The translations under genes were made by a program, and so were the position numbers. Source: GAS368 sp965227745 (GTDB taxonomy: Bacteria > Verrucomicrobiota > Verrucomicrobiia > Opitutales > Opitutaceae). Taken from it: DNA of 64,000 nucleotides. The DNA is taken from contig OZ245769.1 in assembly GCA_965227745.1 (NCBI GenBank), positions 310,001 through 374,000 on the forward strand, read 5' to 3'. The notes under the pieces were generated by a model. It saw only the letters and a program-made list of their open reading frames with translations. It had not been told where the DNA came from and made no database searches. The stretch's first letter is position 1. The number at the start of each line of letters is the position of its first letter. This document shows, one piece after another, positions 16,329 through 24,064 of the stretch.

Positions 16329-16706
16329 CTAGCTCTTGCCATCGGCGGCTTGGTCGGTGACGGAGTCTTCCAGATGGAATTTGTGCAGGGCGCGATGGAC
16401 GACAGGCGCGAGGATCACGCCGGCGGTCGAGATCAGGGCGATGCCGCTATAGAGCGCGTAGCAACCGGCGAAGATCTTCGCGCCGGTCGTCGTGAGATTC
16501 GCCAGCGGTCCCATGCCCGAGAGAATCATGGAAGCATCGAGGAATGAATCGACCCAGGAGAGTCCGGCCAGCGTGTGATAACCCACCATTCCGATCACCA
16601 GTGAAAACATGATGAGCACGACTCCGACGGCCGCGCTCACGCCCAACCGGCGGAGAAAGAGGCGGCGGGGGGCGAGATGAGGGCGGCGAGAGCGGGAGTG
16701 AAGCAT
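16329..16706 (-). CDS. Small membrane protein, ion-channel-like family (125 aa)
   Basis: The 125-residue protein has a basic N-terminus, a first span (SAAVGVVLIMFSLVIGMVGY), a central re-entrant-like stretch SFLDASMILSGMGPLANLTT, a second span (KIFAGCYALYSGIALISTAG) and a C-terminal VVHRALHKFHLE. The layout of span, short pore-like loop and span, with the conserved SMILSGMGP motif, resembles two-TM channel proteins. The usual potassium selectivity TVGYG is absent. Homologues with the same LHRFHLE ending are known to me as uncharacterised proteins in Proteobacteria. The function is not established. Confidence 0.75.
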   Translation of the reverse strand: MLHSRSRRPHLAPRRLFLRRLGVSAAVGVVLIMFSLVIGMVGYHTLAGLSWVDSFLDASMILSGMGPLANLTTTGAKIFAGCYALYSGIALISTAGVILAPVVHRALHKFHLEDSVTDQAADGKS

Positions 16707-16832
16707 GGGGGCGGAAGAGGACGGCGAGTCGGGAGGGAGGCTAACTGACCGAGAATGACCAGTTAGACACGCGGGGAGACGGTTTGGTTCTCGGCGGGCG
16801 GAAGGGATGGAAGTCGGCCAAAGGCCGGCGCC

Positions 16833-17255
16833 TCATTTCGGGGCGCGGCCTTCATCCACCTCGTAGTAGTCGAAGTAGGTGAGGAGATCCTTGCGGTGGG
16901 CCAGGCCGCTGTCGGCTTTGTTCTTCTCCAAGCCGGGCGTGGCGTCGTCGCGCCAGCCGCGCTTGGCGGCAAAGCCGTTCCAGATCAGGACGTCGACCTC
17001 GGTGAGCTTGCGACCGTTTTCCTGAATCCAAGCGAGGATTTCCTCATCGGTGCCGCCGGCGAGCGTGCGATTTTTCAGGGACTCGTAGCTGAGGCCGAGG
17101 AAGTGGCAGAGGCGGCCGTCGAAACCCTTGCCGAGGAAATCGAGGTGATCGGGGTGCAACTCGCCGCGCGCGTGCACGCGGATTTTGTCGAGGGTACGAG
17201 GAAGGAAGTAGAGGCCACCGAGCTTGGCGAAGGCGGTGATCGGACGTTTTTTCAT
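16833..17255 (-). CDS. DUF5069 domain protein (140 aa)
   Basis: Start ATG 17255 (MKKRPITAFAKLGGLYFLPR) is chosen over upstream codons because conservation begins there. The segment LGGLYFLPRTLDKIRVHARG followed by LHPDHLDFLGKGFDGRLCHF and an NRTLAGGTDEEILAWI helix is the pattern of DUF5069, which is abundant in Verrucomicrobia and Planctomycetes. No activity is known for the family. The protein looks cytoplasmic and mostly helical. It is divergent from mazG with a 236-base interval. Confidence 0.8.
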   Translation of the reverse strand: MKKRPITAFAKLGGLYFLPRTLDKIRVHARGELHPDHLDFLGKGFDGRLCHFLGLSYESLKNRTLAGGTDEEILAWIQENGRKLTEVDVLIWNGFAAKRGWRDDATPGLEKNKADSGLAHRKDLLTYFDYYEVDEGRAPK

Positions 17256-17491
17256 GGACGAGGAGAAGTGGTAGGGAAGGTAGCGGCGAAGGTGCGGTCC
17301 ACAACAAGAGCAGTGGTGCGACGAAAGGCACGTCAAACGCGGAAAAAAGTATTCACAGCTTCGGCGCCGTTGCGCAATCGCGGTCGCATGAGGCCAGGCG
17401 GCACCAGTCGCGATGGCGGCGGCAGGCCAATCGGCGGGCGGGCGCCGGAATTTTCGTGTGTTTGGTGGGTTTCGTGCTTTCTCCTCTTCGC

Positions 17492-18157
17492 ATGAGCGCG
17501 ATTGAGGATTTACAGAAGACCATGGTCCGGTTGCGGGCGCCCGACGGCTGCCCGTGGGATCGCGAGCAGACGCACGCGTCGCTCGTGCGCTGCCTGATCG
17601 ATGAAGTGAGCGAGCTGATCGATACCATCGATCGCGACGACGCCCCGCACATGCGCGAGGAATTGGGCGACGTGCTGATCCAGATCGTGTTTCACGCCCG
17701 CATCGCCGAGGAGCAGGGGCTATTCAATTTCGAGGACGTCGCTCGCGACATCAACGACAAGCTCGTGCGCCGCCATCCGCACGTCTTCGGTAGTGGAAAG
17801 CTGAATACATCGGAACAGGTCATTGTCGAGTGGGAGAAGATCAAGGCGACGGAGAAGAAGCACGGGCCGGTGTCGCAGGGGATTTTCAAGGAGCTGCCGC
17901 CGCGCCTGCCCGCGCTGATGTTTGCCGAGGCGATCTGGAAGCAGATCGAGAAGAAGAAACTGCCGGCGGAAGGGATCGTCGATACCGCGCAAGTGAGCGC
18001 GCTGGGAGCGCAACTCGATGAGGCGACGCTGGGGAAAATGTTGTTTGAACTCTCCGCCGCCGCCCGCGCCAAAGGCCTCGATCCAGAGGGCGCGCTCCGC
18101 CTGCACGCCACGAAAGTGATGCGCGAGGTGGAGGCGAAGGCGGCGGCAGGCGGATGA
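17492..18157 (+). CDS. mazG: Nucleoside triphosphate pyrophosphohydrolase
   Basis: ATG 17492 starts a 221-residue protein (MSAIEDLQKTMVRLRAPDGC). It carries the MazG motifs GCPWDREQTHASLVRCLIDE and EELGDVLIQIVFHARIAEE; the paired glutamates and aspartate bind magnesium. A second, weaker MazG-like region follows from about residue 145 (FKELPPRLPALMFAEAIWKQ). It is about 40 residues shorter than E. coli MazG but has both halves. It hydrolyses non-canonical or excess NTPs to NMP and pyrophosphate. The stop overlaps the start of the xerC gene (ATGA at 18154-18157), so the two are translationally coupled. Confidence 0.93.
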   Translation: MSAIEDLQKTMVRLRAPDGCPWDREQTHASLVRCLIDEVSELIDTIDRDDAPHMREELGDVLIQIVFHARIAEEQGLFNFEDVARDINDKLVRRHPHVFGSGKLNTSEQVIVEWEKIKATEKKHGPVSQGIFKELPPRLPALMFAEAIWKQIEKKKLPAEGIVDTAQVSALGAQLDEATLGKMLFELSAAARAKGLDPEGALRLHATKVMREVEAKAAAGG

Positions 18158-19152
18158 AAGCTATCGGTGGCGCGGAACGGAATCGGGGTGGTGAGCCGTT
18201 GCGAGCAAGCTCGCAACCCACCACGGTTGTCCCGCCGGAGGTGCTCGCCGAATGGTGGACGTCTTTCGAGGACTATCTCGCCAAGGAGCGGCGGTACTCG
18301 GCGTACACGGTGCGCAATTACCGGCAGGCGTTTGAAGATTTTTATCGCTGGCTGGCGGATGAAAACACCGGGCTGTGGTCGCGCGGCCTCGCGGCGCTCA
18401 CTGCGCGCGACATGCGTGATTTCGTGATCGAGGCCCAGCGGCGCTTCGACCGCCGCACGCTCCACAATCATGCGTCGGGTCTGCGGACGTTTTTTAAATA
18501 TTGGATGCACCATGGGCGGTTGACGAAAAATCCGCTGCTGGGCGTGCCACTCCCGAAGTTGGAAAAGCGGCTGCCGAAGTTTCTCACCGAAGAGCAGATG
18601 GTCCTCTTGCTCACCGGCCCGCAACGCCTCCTCCAAAATGAAAGCATCGATGCGCACACGGCGTGGCGCGACCGGCTCGCGATGGAATTACTCTACGGCG
18701 GCGGGCTCCGCGTGAGCGAAGTCGTGGGCCTGCGCTATGGTGACATCGACATGGGGGCCGGGGTGGCCCGCGTGTTGGGCAAAGGGCAGAAGGAGCGGCT
18801 GTGTCCGCTCGGCAGCGTGGCCACGCAGGTGGTCGGAAAATTTCGCGATAACTTCGCCCGCGACAAGACCCCCGCCGGGTGGGTGCTGACCAATGCGAAA
18901 GGCACGCGCATGACCGTGCGAGAGGTGCAACTGATGCTAAAGCGTTACCTCACGCTCGCCGGCCTGCCACTCGATCTGACGCCCCACAAATTGCGGCACT
19001 CCTACGCCACGCACCTGCTCAACGCCGGAGCCGACCTACGCCTCGTGCAGGAGCTCCTCGGCCACGCCCAACTCGCCACCACGCAAGTTTACACGCATGT
19101 GAGCGTGGCGCGGCTCAAGGAGATATACGCCAAGGCGCATCCAAGGGCGTGA
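18154..19152 (+). CDS. xerC: Tyrosine recombinase XerC
   Basis: The 332-residue recombinase has the N-terminal SAM-like DNA-binding half (FEDYLAKERRYSAYTVRNYR, about residues 38-57). The catalytic half shows Arg in LLYGGGLRVSEVVGLRYGDI, Lys in RVLGKGQKERLCPLGS, HxxR in LTPHKLRHSYATHLLNAGAD, and His then Tyr in LGHAQLATTQVYTHVS. All five catalytic positions are present. The short spacing and lack of phage neighbours favour a chromosome-dimer-resolving Xer protein rather than an integrase. The first roughly 27 residues are unusual: they are encoded by a REP-like hairpin (18198-18222) and are probably a late addition; the real start could be downstream. Confidence 0.9.
   Translation: MKAIGGAERNRGGEPLRASSQPTTVVPPEVLAEWWTSFEDYLAKERRYSAYTVRNYRQAFEDFYRWLADENTGLWSRGLAALTARDMRDFVIEAQRRFDRRTLHNHASGLRTFFKYWMHHGRLTKNPLLGVPLPKLEKRLPKFLTEEQMVLLLTGPQRLLQNESIDAHTAWRDRLAMELLYGGGLRVSEVVGLRYGDIDMGAGVARVLGKGQKERLCPLGSVATQVVGKFRDNFARDKTPAGWVLTNAKGTRMTVREVQLMLKRYLTLAGLPLDLTPHKLRHSYATHLLNAGADLRLVQELLGHAQLATTQVYTHVSVARLKEIYAKAHPRA
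18198..18222. repeat. REP-like hairpin inside the xerC reading frame
   Basis: GTTGCGAG (18198-18205), loop CAAG, CTCGCAAC (18210-18217) form an 8-bp perfect stem followed by CCACC, matching the tail of intergenic hairpins elsewhere in the window. It encodes part of the poorly conserved XerC N-terminus. Confidence 0.6.
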
Positions 19153-19162
19153 GGGTAGGCGC

Positions 19163-19585
19163 TTAATCCTTGGGAACTTCGAATTTAACGATCTGAGTAA
19201 TCTGGCAGTCGACTGGCTTATCTTTGATCAATGCCGGAGTGTAACGCGCGCCTATGACTGCAACTACGGCGGCGGCGTCAAAGGCTCGATCGGGATATTT
19301 TATGGCGTACGTGTTGGTAACTTTTCCACTCGCCCTGATCGTGCAGACCACGGTGACCTCGGCTTTGGTTACGCCGGCCAACCTCATTTCGAACGGGAAG
19401 TGCGGGACAAGCTTGCTCTTAAGGACGGGTGCTTTGTCGACCTGGCTGACGTCATAAACGCCTTCTTGTGGCTTTGGTACAGGTTCATCAATTGGGCCCG
19501 AGCCGCGAGGTTCCGCAGCGGCGACGAATGCAGCGGCGAAGGCAAAAGCCGCCGGGAGGGCGATTTTCAGAAGTAAGCGGCGCAT
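19163..19585 (-). CDS. Exported TonB C-terminal-domain protein (140 aa)
   Basis: A signal peptide (MRRLLLKIALPAAFAFAAAF) is followed by a linker with DEPVPKPQEGVYDVSQVDKA and a TonB-C-like domain. That domain contains KLVPHFPFEMRLAGVTKAEV, VVCTIRASGKVTNTYAIKYP and a helix DRAFDAAAVVAVIGARYTPA. Instead of a membrane anchor and proline-rich spacer, only a cleavable leader is present, so it is not a full energy transducer. Stand-alone TonB-C proteins of this kind are common in this phylum and have unknown partners. It converges on xerC with a 10-base gap. Confidence 0.82.
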   Translation of the reverse strand: MRRLLLKIALPAAFAFAAAFVAAAEPRGSGPIDEPVPKPQEGVYDVSQVDKAPVLKSKLVPHFPFEMRLAGVTKAEVTVVCTIRASGKVTNTYAIKYPDRAFDAAAVVAVIGARYTPALIKDKPVDCQITQIVKFEVPKD

Positions 19586-19734
19586 AGAATTGTAGTACGA
19601 TAGGCGGTTAACTTAGTGCCACTTCAAAATGCTCTCTAGCATTATAATTCTAAGAGCCGGCCAATGGAGCGGTGGCGGGACTCGTTTCCCGCAACAGTGT
19701 TGTCGGAGCGTCGAGTGGTGCTAGAGTGCCATTC

Positions 19735-20802
19735 ATGCGGCCACTTGTATTTATCATCTCAGCGGTCTTAGCGGTGGCATTTTTGACGCCTGTGTCTCGG
19801 GCGGTAGATGCGCCCGTGGTGACGAACTTCACGAAGGAGATGCTGCCTCCTGCAGTGCCGCCGAGTGCTGAATTGCGCGCGGCGGCGGCAAAACTGGGGT
19901 GGTCGGCCGGGCCGCTGGTACTAGCGACGGAGCCAGGTGCGGCGTGGACGGGCGATGGTGTGGTGGCGCTCATCACGCTGTGGAATAAAGGGGTTCAAAA
20001 ACAGTGGCTGGTGCGCTTTGAGATCGAGCCGCTTACCGCGGAAGAGAAGCGGACGGCAAAATCGCAGCTGAGCGTGAAAGTCAGCCTGGGGAAGGGCGGG
20101 GAGACTTGGGATTTTTCTGGGCCACCGACGCTGGCGCTCAACATCCGCAGCCTCGGTCCGTATGTGACTTTGCCCTATGATCCTAAGACGACGGCGAAAT
20201 CGGCCAAGGACATGCCGGGGCGGGCGTTGATCAATGAAGAGTTTCTGGTCCTCGGGCTCGATCGCACGGCGCGCGTGAGCCTGCAAAACAAGCTCGAAGG
20301 CAAATCTTCGGACGCCAACTTGAACCTGCCCCGGGCCGACCAGAAAGCGGTGGCGGGAGGCTTCGTTTCGTTGCTGCAATTTTTCCTCCTCGCGACGCAG
20401 ATCCCGGGATTGAAGGACATCATGTGGGACGTCATGGACCTGCCGTCCGTGTGGTCGATGGTCAAGGGGTTAGGCAAAATCGAACCGTCATTTAACGACG
20501 GCAGCTCGACTCTCGCCGTCTTGGACCCGACTGGCTGGGGCCTGCCCGCCGAGCGTCCCTTGTACCGATTTCCTTTCGGAATGAACCTCAGCGGCAAGCC
20601 CTCCGTGCACGCCGCGTTTTTTGTGATCGCGCCGGAGCCGCCGCTGCTGACAACCGCGGGCATCGTGGGCTTCACGGCTAACTCGCCGTCGCATCCCGAG
20701 CGGCGGGTGTTGGTGCAGATCGTGGCGGGGTATCGGGGAACGCCAGCTAAGCCCGACGAACCAACGACGAAGGCAGTGCCGGCAACGGCCGAAGCAAAGT
20801 GA
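19735..20802 (+). CDS. Exported protein of unknown function (355 aa)
   Basis: ATG 19735 starts a signal peptide (MRPLVFIISAVLAVAFLTPV, cleavage near SRAVDA). The 330-residue mature part has an acidic/basic linker and a domain with LVRFEIEPLTAEEKRTAKSQ, WDFSGPPTLALNIRSLGPYV and YDPKTTAKSAKDMPGRALIN. A later hydrophobic patch reads LLQFFLLATQIPGLKDIMWD. The C-terminal region has proline/threonine/lysine-rich repeats. I do not recognise a family or an active site. It is transcribed away from the TonB-C gene, and its 3' end abuts a convergent gene. Confidence 0.75.
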   Translation: MRPLVFIISAVLAVAFLTPVSRAVDAPVVTNFTKEMLPPAVPPSAELRAAAAKLGWSAGPLVLATEPGAAWTGDGVVALITLWNKGVQKQWLVRFEIEPLTAEEKRTAKSQLSVKVSLGKGGETWDFSGPPTLALNIRSLGPYVTLPYDPKTTAKSAKDMPGRALINEEFLVLGLDRTARVSLQNKLEGKSSDANLNLPRADQKAVAGGFVSLLQFFLLATQIPGLKDIMWDVMDLPSVWSMVKGLGKIEPSFNDGSSTLAVLDPTGWGLPAERPLYRFPFGMNLSGKPSVHAAFFVIAPEPPLLTTAGIVGFTANSPSHPERRVLVQIVAGYRGTPAKPDEPTTKAVPATAEAK

Positions 20803-20843
20803 AAATGGTTAGTAGCTCGCTGATTGGCTGCGTCCGCATCACC

Positions 20844-21446
20844 CTACTTTTGCTGCAGACTCGCGCGCCAAGGGCGGTCGTCAAGCGTGGTTCCTTGGTC
20901 AGTGTGAACAATGTAGAGACCTTGGCACTCAAGTTGGGCAATAATCGCAGCGCGCACACTCTTGTAGGGCACTTTCATAAAAACCACGGTGATCGTTCGT
21001 GGTTTGGCCTGTTCGGTGAAATGAAGAGTTTCGCCAAAGTAGTCCTGCCAGAGTGAGCTGAGTGTTTCGACATCAACGCCAGGTAGTTTGGCGCTCAATA
21101 GATCGTCGGGTTTCGGCGGTGCTTTGGGTCGCTGCTTACCGGCGGCTCGGTAGGCGCGGTCCTCGTCCATTTCGCGCAGTAGGGCGCGGGCGTCAGCGAG
21201 GTCTGAGTCGGTGGCGGGCTTAGCACCCGATTCATGATCACGGATCAACTGGCGGGTGTCGGTTTCTGCTTTTTGAGCGGCGTCGCGGAGGAGTTTCCGG
21301 CGGGCCACTTCTGCGGCGACGGCGTCGAGTCGCCGCTTTTCATCCGGTGGCCTCTGTCCTTTGTCGTTCTTGGTTTCGGTGGGCTCGGCTGCGCTGCCGA
21401 GGCGTGAAAGCGCGAGCGCGAGGAGGAGGAGTCGGGAAGAGCGCAT
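20844..21446 (-). CDS. Exported coiled-coil protein of unknown function (200 aa)
   Basis: Start ATG 21446 gives a short leader (MRSSRLLLLALALSRLGSAA); the longer upstream frame looks like random sequence. The first 100 mature residues are strongly charged and helical (EKRRLDAVAAEVARRKLLRD), suggesting a coiled coil. A globular end follows with LPGVDVETLSSLWQDYFGET, KPRTITVVFMKVPYKSVRAA and LECQGLYIVHTDQGTTL. No family is recognised. The start choice is fairly secure. It converges with the 19735-20802 gene, leaving 41 bases between stops. Confidence 0.65.
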   Translation of the reverse strand: MRSSRLLLLALALSRLGSAAEPTETKNDKGQRPPDEKRRLDAVAAEVARRKLLRDAAQKAETDTRQLIRDHESGAKPATDSDLADARALLREMDEDRAYRAAGKQRPKAPPKPDDLLSAKLPGVDVETLSSLWQDYFGETLHFTEQAKPRTITVVFMKVPYKSVRAAIIAQLECQGLYIVHTDQGTTLDDRPWRASLQQK

Positions 21447-21711
21447 GACGGGGCAGGACGCTGGAGGCGTAGTAAATCGGGGCTGACAATGTGACGCGAG
21501 TACTGTACGCTTATTCTGGGGTGGATGCGATTGTAAGGGCGCTAGCACTGTGTTCTTCAAGGAGAGTACCCCTAGCAAAATAGTTCACTGTCACGCGCCG
21601 GGACGTCCCGTGCCACTTCGAGTGTCCGCGGGTATCGGCGAGCGGCGTCCTAAGCTGGCAGCTAGTATTTTGATCTTCGGTTCTAACCTAAAGGGACGCG
21701 GGGGGCCTCAT

Positions 21712-21736
21712 GCGCCAGTCGGAGACTGGCGCTACC
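21712..21736. repeat. REP-like hairpin with TACC tail
   Basis: GCGCCAGT (21712-21719) and ACTGGCGC (21725-21732) form a perfect 8-bp stem with a CGGAG loop followed by TACC (21733-21736). It sits directly beyond the 3' end of the propeller gene. The surrounding gap (21447-21711) has no gene that I can support. Confidence 0.65.
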
Positions 21737-24019
21737 TCACCAACTCAGCCGCTTCGGTGTGCCGTTGCCGGCGGAGTCGTAGAGGGTGACTTCGGCGGAG
21801 GTGGCGTTGCTGACGCGGGCGACGGGGATTTCGAGGGTGAATTTTTCCTGGCGGCTGTCGCGGATACCGTCGTCGGGTTGCTCGACGACTTCGCGGACGC
21901 CGTTGTTGAAGATGACTTCGATGCCGTCGAGGAGAGAGAGGGCGTCGCGGCCGGTAATGGAAATGATGATACGGTCGCCCTCGCGACGGGCGCTGGACTC
22001 GAGGATCTCGGGCTTCGTGTGATCGATGATGAGATCGTCGGTCTCGAAGGTGGCGGTGAGGCGGTCGGCAAGCGGGCGCGGGGCGGTCTCGGTGGAAACT
22101 AGGCGCGTGAAGTAGACGCCGTCGGGGAAATGGGAGCCGTCGAATTGGGCGTAGCCGTCCTTGGTGTTGGCGGCGATATCGGTCCAGGTGGTGTCGCCAT
22201 CGCGGCGGATGGAGAAGGTGCTGAGCACATTGTCGCCATCGGGATCGGTGACGGTCCAGAAGACGACCTGGGCGCCGGGGGAGGGGACGATCTGGCTGCC
22301 GAGGAAGGTGGACTTGCGCTTGGCGTCGTCGTCGCGGGGGGCGGACGACATGAGCTGGCTGAGCGTGGCCGTGGCGGGCGCGGGCTGCTCGACGGCGGCG
22401 ATGAGACCGTAGTTGGGCGTGATGAGGCGGAAGTCTTGCAGGGAGGGTTTGCGGTTCTGCGGGAGGACGAAGAGCGTGGCTTTGTCGAGCTCGGCGGCGG
22501 AGGTGGTCCCTGAACCGTCGTTGAGCTTTACGCGCAGTTTAAAATGCCGGCCGCGCAACGAGTCGGCGCGCCAGCCGCCATCGTTGCCGGTGAGGGGCGT
22601 CCATGGGCTCCAGCCTTCGAGTTCGTCGCTGCCGTTGCTCACGCGGATTTCGAGCGCGAGCTGGGACTCGGTGACATTGCGAATGCGATTAAAACGCAGC
22701 GCGCCGAGCGTGGCGGGGAGACCGAGGTCGAGGCGCTTCGTCTCGGCCTCGCGCGGGCCGGAGGCGGCGAAATCGAGCACGGCGAAACCGGGCACGTTAT
22801 TGCGCATCAGGAAAAACTTTCCGGGCGAGCCGGCGACGGGCGCGATGCCGTTGATCTGGGAGGAAATGCTGCCGGCGAAGGTGAGGCCCAGGCGGGCCTT
22901 GGTGTCGTAGCCAAGCAATTCGCCGAGTTCACCGGCGGTGATGAGGATGATATCGCCGTACTTCGCGAGACGGTAGAACGCGGTGTTGGCGCGCGAGGAG
23001 ACGGTCTCGGGGTAGCCGTCGGACGGGATGAACACCAACGTGCTGCGACCGCTGAATTTATCCGCGCTCGCGGCGATCGCGGGCTCGGGTGGCTTCGGGT
23101 CGGCGGCCTTGGTGCCGGCGGGCGGGGTGATGCGCGACTCGCCGCTCGTGCCGGCGAAGACGAGCGCGGCGTAGAGATCGCCATTGGGCAGAGCGAGGAG
23201 ATCGGTGACCTCGGCGTCGCGATTTTCCTGGAGGATGATTGCAGGGGCGGTGGTGACACCGGTGGCGGGCGTAAAGGTGTAGATATTGCCCTTCGGCGAG
23301 GAGCCGGCGGCGACGCGGCCCTTGGGCAGGAGCGCGAGGCGGCGGACGTTACGGTCGCGGATTTCGCCGAAGAGGGAGATGCCGCGCTCGGTGAGCACGG
23401 CGGCATCGGTAACCTTGTCGGGATTCACGCCGGAGGCGGCGAATTTTTTCAGGTCGATGCGGTAGATACGGCCGGGATTGCCGGTGGCGACGAGTGCACT
23501 GTCCGCATCGGGCAGCACGAGATCGAAGAGAGAATCGACCGGCAGCGTGGTGCGCGCGACGACCGCGCCATCGCGGATAAGATAGAGCCCGCCCTTGGGC
23601 GCGGTGCCGGCGAGGATCGCGCCATCGGCGAGGAGCTTGACGGCGTAGACCTGCGGATCGTCGAGCTTGGCGAGCTCGCGGGAGGCGTATGTGGCGGTGG
23701 CGAGGTCGTGCGTGACCTCGATAATTTTTCCATCGGGGCCGGTGCCGACGAGAAACTTTTTCGGGTCCGGAGTGGCCTCGATGGTCCAGAGCAGATCGGC
23801 CGGCGCGGGCACGGCGAGTTCCGCGAGGAGCGGACCGGCGACGAGGCGGCCATCGGACCGGGCGGCGAGGCGCTTCAAGTTGCGGCTCGGGACATCGCGG
23901 AAGAAATCGATGTCGGTCTTTTTTGAAAGCGGATCGGCGAACGCGACGCTGGCCAGAGCGGCGAAGAGCGCGAAGACGACAGGGCGAAGCGACGCGGAGC
24001 GGCGAAAGAAAATGGGCAT
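21737..24019 (-). CDS. Exported beta-propeller protein (760 aa) paired with the S55 peptidase gene
   Basis: A signal peptide (MPIFFRRSASLRPVVFALFA) is followed by FFRDVPSRNLKRLAARSDGR, then repeated blades that read LVAGPLLAELAV, FLVGTGPDGKIIEVTHD, GAILAGTAPKGGLYLIRDG and ALVATGNPGRIYRIDLKK. The regular xGTGxxGKxY pattern indicates a six- to seven-bladed propeller over roughly residues 40-450. The C-terminal third (LDLGLPATLGALRFNRIRNV, then FWTVTDPDGDNVLSTFSIRR) looks like Ig/fibronectin-type sandwich domains. No catalytic signature is visible; a binding or scaffold role is likely. It starts 45 bases after the S55 gene stop on the same strand, and the same pairing is, as far as I recall, repeated in Acidobacteria. 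Confidence 0.8.
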   Translation of the reverse strand: MPIFFRRSASLRPVVFALFAALASVAFADPLSKKTDIDFFRDVPSRNLKRLAARSDGRLVAGPLLAELAVPAPADLLWTIEATPDPKKFLVGTGPDGKIIEVTHDLATATYASRELAKLDDPQVYAVKLLADGAILAGTAPKGGLYLIRDGAVVARTTLPVDSLFDLVLPDADSALVATGNPGRIYRIDLKKFAASGVNPDKVTDAAVLTERGISLFGEIRDRNVRRLALLPKGRVAAGSSPKGNIYTFTPATGVTTAPAIILQENRDAEVTDLLALPNGDLYAALVFAGTSGESRITPPAGTKAADPKPPEPAIAASADKFSGRSTLVFIPSDGYPETVSSRANTAFYRLAKYGDIILITAGELGELLGYDTKARLGLTFAGSISSQINGIAPVAGSPGKFFLMRNNVPGFAVLDFAASGPREAETKRLDLGLPATLGALRFNRIRNVTESQLALEIRVSNGSDELEGWSPWTPLTGNDGGWRADSLRGRHFKLRVKLNDGSGTTSAAELDKATLFVLPQNRKPSLQDFRLITPNYGLIAAVEQPAPATATLSQLMSSAPRDDDAKRKSTFLGSQIVPSPGAQVVFWTVTDPDGDNVLSTFSIRRDGDTTWTDIAANTKDGYAQFDGSHFPDGVYFTRLVSTETAPRPLADRLTATFETDDLIIDHTKPEILESSARREGDRIIISITGRDALSLLDGIEVIFNNGVREVVEQPDDGIRDSRQEKFTLEIPVARVSNATSAEVTLYDSAGNGTPKRLSW

Positions 24020-24064
24020 GAAAAAGGAAACGGGGAAACGCGAGGAAGGGAAACGCGGGCGCGT

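Noticed and set aside
18154..19152. A phage integrase and attachment site next to tRNA or mazG
   Set aside because: The recombinase has Xer-type motifs, overlaps mazG and has no phage genes or duplicated att core nearby. The only tRNA is 33 kb away.
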